Below are positions 63,236 through 64,000 of a stretch of 64,000 nucleotides of DNA, piece after piece. This stretch comes from JAHECE01 sp963780675 (GTDB lineage: Bacteria > Actinomycetota > Actinomycetes > Actinomycetales > JAHECE01), in the NCBI GenBank assembly GCA_963780675.1, contig CAWACR010000006.1, positions 1-64,000 of the forward strand, given 5' to 3'. The first letter of the stretch is position 1; each line of letters starts with the position of its first letter. The notes under the pieces are model-generated. The model saw nothing but the letters and a program-made list of their open reading frames with translations, was not told the origin of the DNA and searched no databases. The translations under genes were made by a program, and so were the position numbers.

Positions 63236-64000
63236 TCAGTACGGCGTCGGGATGTGCCGGAGCGGGCGGTGCGGCTCCACGTAGTCGCCGACCTCCTGGC
63301 GCTCGGGCAGGGTGACGTCCCGCTCGGGCAGGGGCTCGTACGGGACCTGGCTCAGGAGGTGGCCGATGATGTTGAGCCGGCCGCGCTTCTTGTCGTTGGT
63401 GTCGGCGACGTACCAGGGCGCCCACGCGGTGTCGGTCGCCGCGAGCATCGCGTCCCTGGCGCGGGAGTAGTCATACCAGCGGCTGTAGGACCTCAGGTCC
63501 ATGTCGGTCAGTTTCCAGACCTTGCGCGGGTCATCGATCCGACCCTTGATCCGCCTGGTCTGCTCCTGCTCGCTCACCTCGAGCCAATACTTGATCAGGA
63601 TGATCCCGGAATCGACCATCGCCCTCTCGACCGCGGGCGTCATGAGGAGGAACCGCTCGGTCTGCTCCGGGGTGCAGAAGCCCATGACCCTCTCGACGCC
63701 GGCGCGGTTGTACCAGCTGCGGTCGAAGATGACCACCTCACCGGCCGCCGGGAAATGCGCCATGTACCGCTGGACGTACATCTGCGACTTCTCCCGCTCG
63801 GTCGGCGCCGGCAGCGCGACGACCCGGAACACCCGCGGGCTCACCCGCTCGGTGATCCGCTTGATCGTGCCGCCCTTGCCCGCGGTGTCCCGCCCCTCGA
63901 ACACCACCAACACCTTGGCCCCGGTCGCCTTGACCCACTCCTGCATCGCCACCAGCTCCGCCTGGAGCGTCGCCAACTCGGCCTCGTACTCCTTGCGGCC
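63236..64000 (-). CDS. ppk2: Polyphosphate kinase 2, 5' end beyond the window
   Basis: The visible 254 residues read EYEAELATLQAELVAMQEWV, then Walker A KVLVVFEGRDTAGKGGTIKR, lid-region REKSQMYVQRYMAHFPAAGE, Walker B VVIFDRSWYNRAGVERVMGF, and C-terminal TDMDLRSYSRWYDYSRARDA, APWYVADTNDKKRGRLNIIG. This is PPK2, which uses polyphosphate to phosphorylate nucleoside diphosphates (or makes polyphosphate). The usual length is about 290 residues, so about 30 N-terminal residues lie beyond base 64000. The internal TTG at 63976 is not a real start. Confidence 0.93.
   Translation of the reverse strand, partial: GRKEYEAELATLQAELVAMQEWVKATGAKVLVVFEGRDTAGKGGTIKRITERVSPRVFRVVALPAPTEREKSQMYVQRYMAHFPAAGEVVIFDRSWYNRAGVERVMGFCTPEQTERFLLMTPAVERAMVDSGIILIKYWLEVSEQEQTRRIKGRIDDPRKVWKLTDMDLRSYSRWYDYSRARDAMLAATDTAWAPWYVADTNDKKRGRLNIIGHLLSQVPYEPLPERDVTLPERQEVGDYVEPHRPLRHIPTPY

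Overview
The window is high-GC DNA (GC-rich third codon positions, frequent GTG/TTG starts, leaderless-looking promoters, many ATGA/GTGA stop-start overlaps). Protein content fits an actinobacterium, most likely of the order Micrococcales (for example a Cellulomonas-like genus). Genus is inference only.

Left part, about 1-31 kb, is accessory and heavily decayed. It holds a wax-ester-synthase remnant, a GIY-YIG protein, two small lipoproteins, a two-gene membrane cassette in which both genes are frameshifted (3075-5522), and a tyrosine integrase with several frameshifts lying against a copy of the 3' end of tRNA-Pro (7991-8027). An IS21 IstB remnant, ASCH, VOC, GH16-fragment and DUF3024 genes follow. 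Next is a coherent redox module (11384-17834): an XRE regulator divergent from a carboxymuconolactone-decarboxylase-like protein, an NmrA-like SDR, a zinc alcohol dehydrogenase, two aldo/keto reductases and a cupin. An identical 26-bp sequence precedes both the divergent promoter region and the alcohol dehydrogenase, and is probably the regulator's operator. This module is bracketed by a roughly 250-300-bp dispersed direct repeat. An exonuclease/BRCT gene and a degenerate copy of its C-terminal half bracket a MacB-type ABC exporter pair. From 24.4 to 31.1 kb lies a second decayed integrative element: a VapB45/VapC45-type toxin-antitoxin pair, a hypothetical protein, a D5-like ATPase, an excisionase preceded by iteron-like repeats, a zinc-ribbon protein and a second broken integrase next to a tRNA-Leu-like 3' end.

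Right part, about 31-64 kb, is mostly intact chromosome-like sequence: a LuxR-type two-component system, a MazEF pair with a palindromic operator, several alpha/beta hydrolases, a PEP-mutase/isocitrate-lyase family enzyme, a SOUL protein, a rifampin ADP-ribosyltransferase (arr), and a four-gene operon of two ABC ATPase/permease pairs. It also has an ICMT-family methyltransferase, a large membrane protein with an internal duplication, glnS (unusual for actinobacteria), a hydrolase-OsmC fusion and, cut by the right edge, PPK2.

The strongest candidate for an undescribed pathway is 52234-59556. Two tightly coupled operons converge there: KASIII-like synthase, MBL hydrolase and F390-synthetase-like adenylating enzyme on the plus strand, and epimerase, ceramide-glucosyltransferase-like GT2, alpha/beta-hydrolase-like protein and MGT-type glycosyltransferase on the minus strand. 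Together they read as a pathway that makes, activates and glycosylates a lipid-like product. A second candidate is the membrane cassette at 3075-5522.

Frameshifts are concentrated in the mobile or accessory left half; conserved genes in the right half are open. This argues for real decay rather than uniform sequencing error, although one ABC permease frameshift sits in a G-run and could be an artefact.
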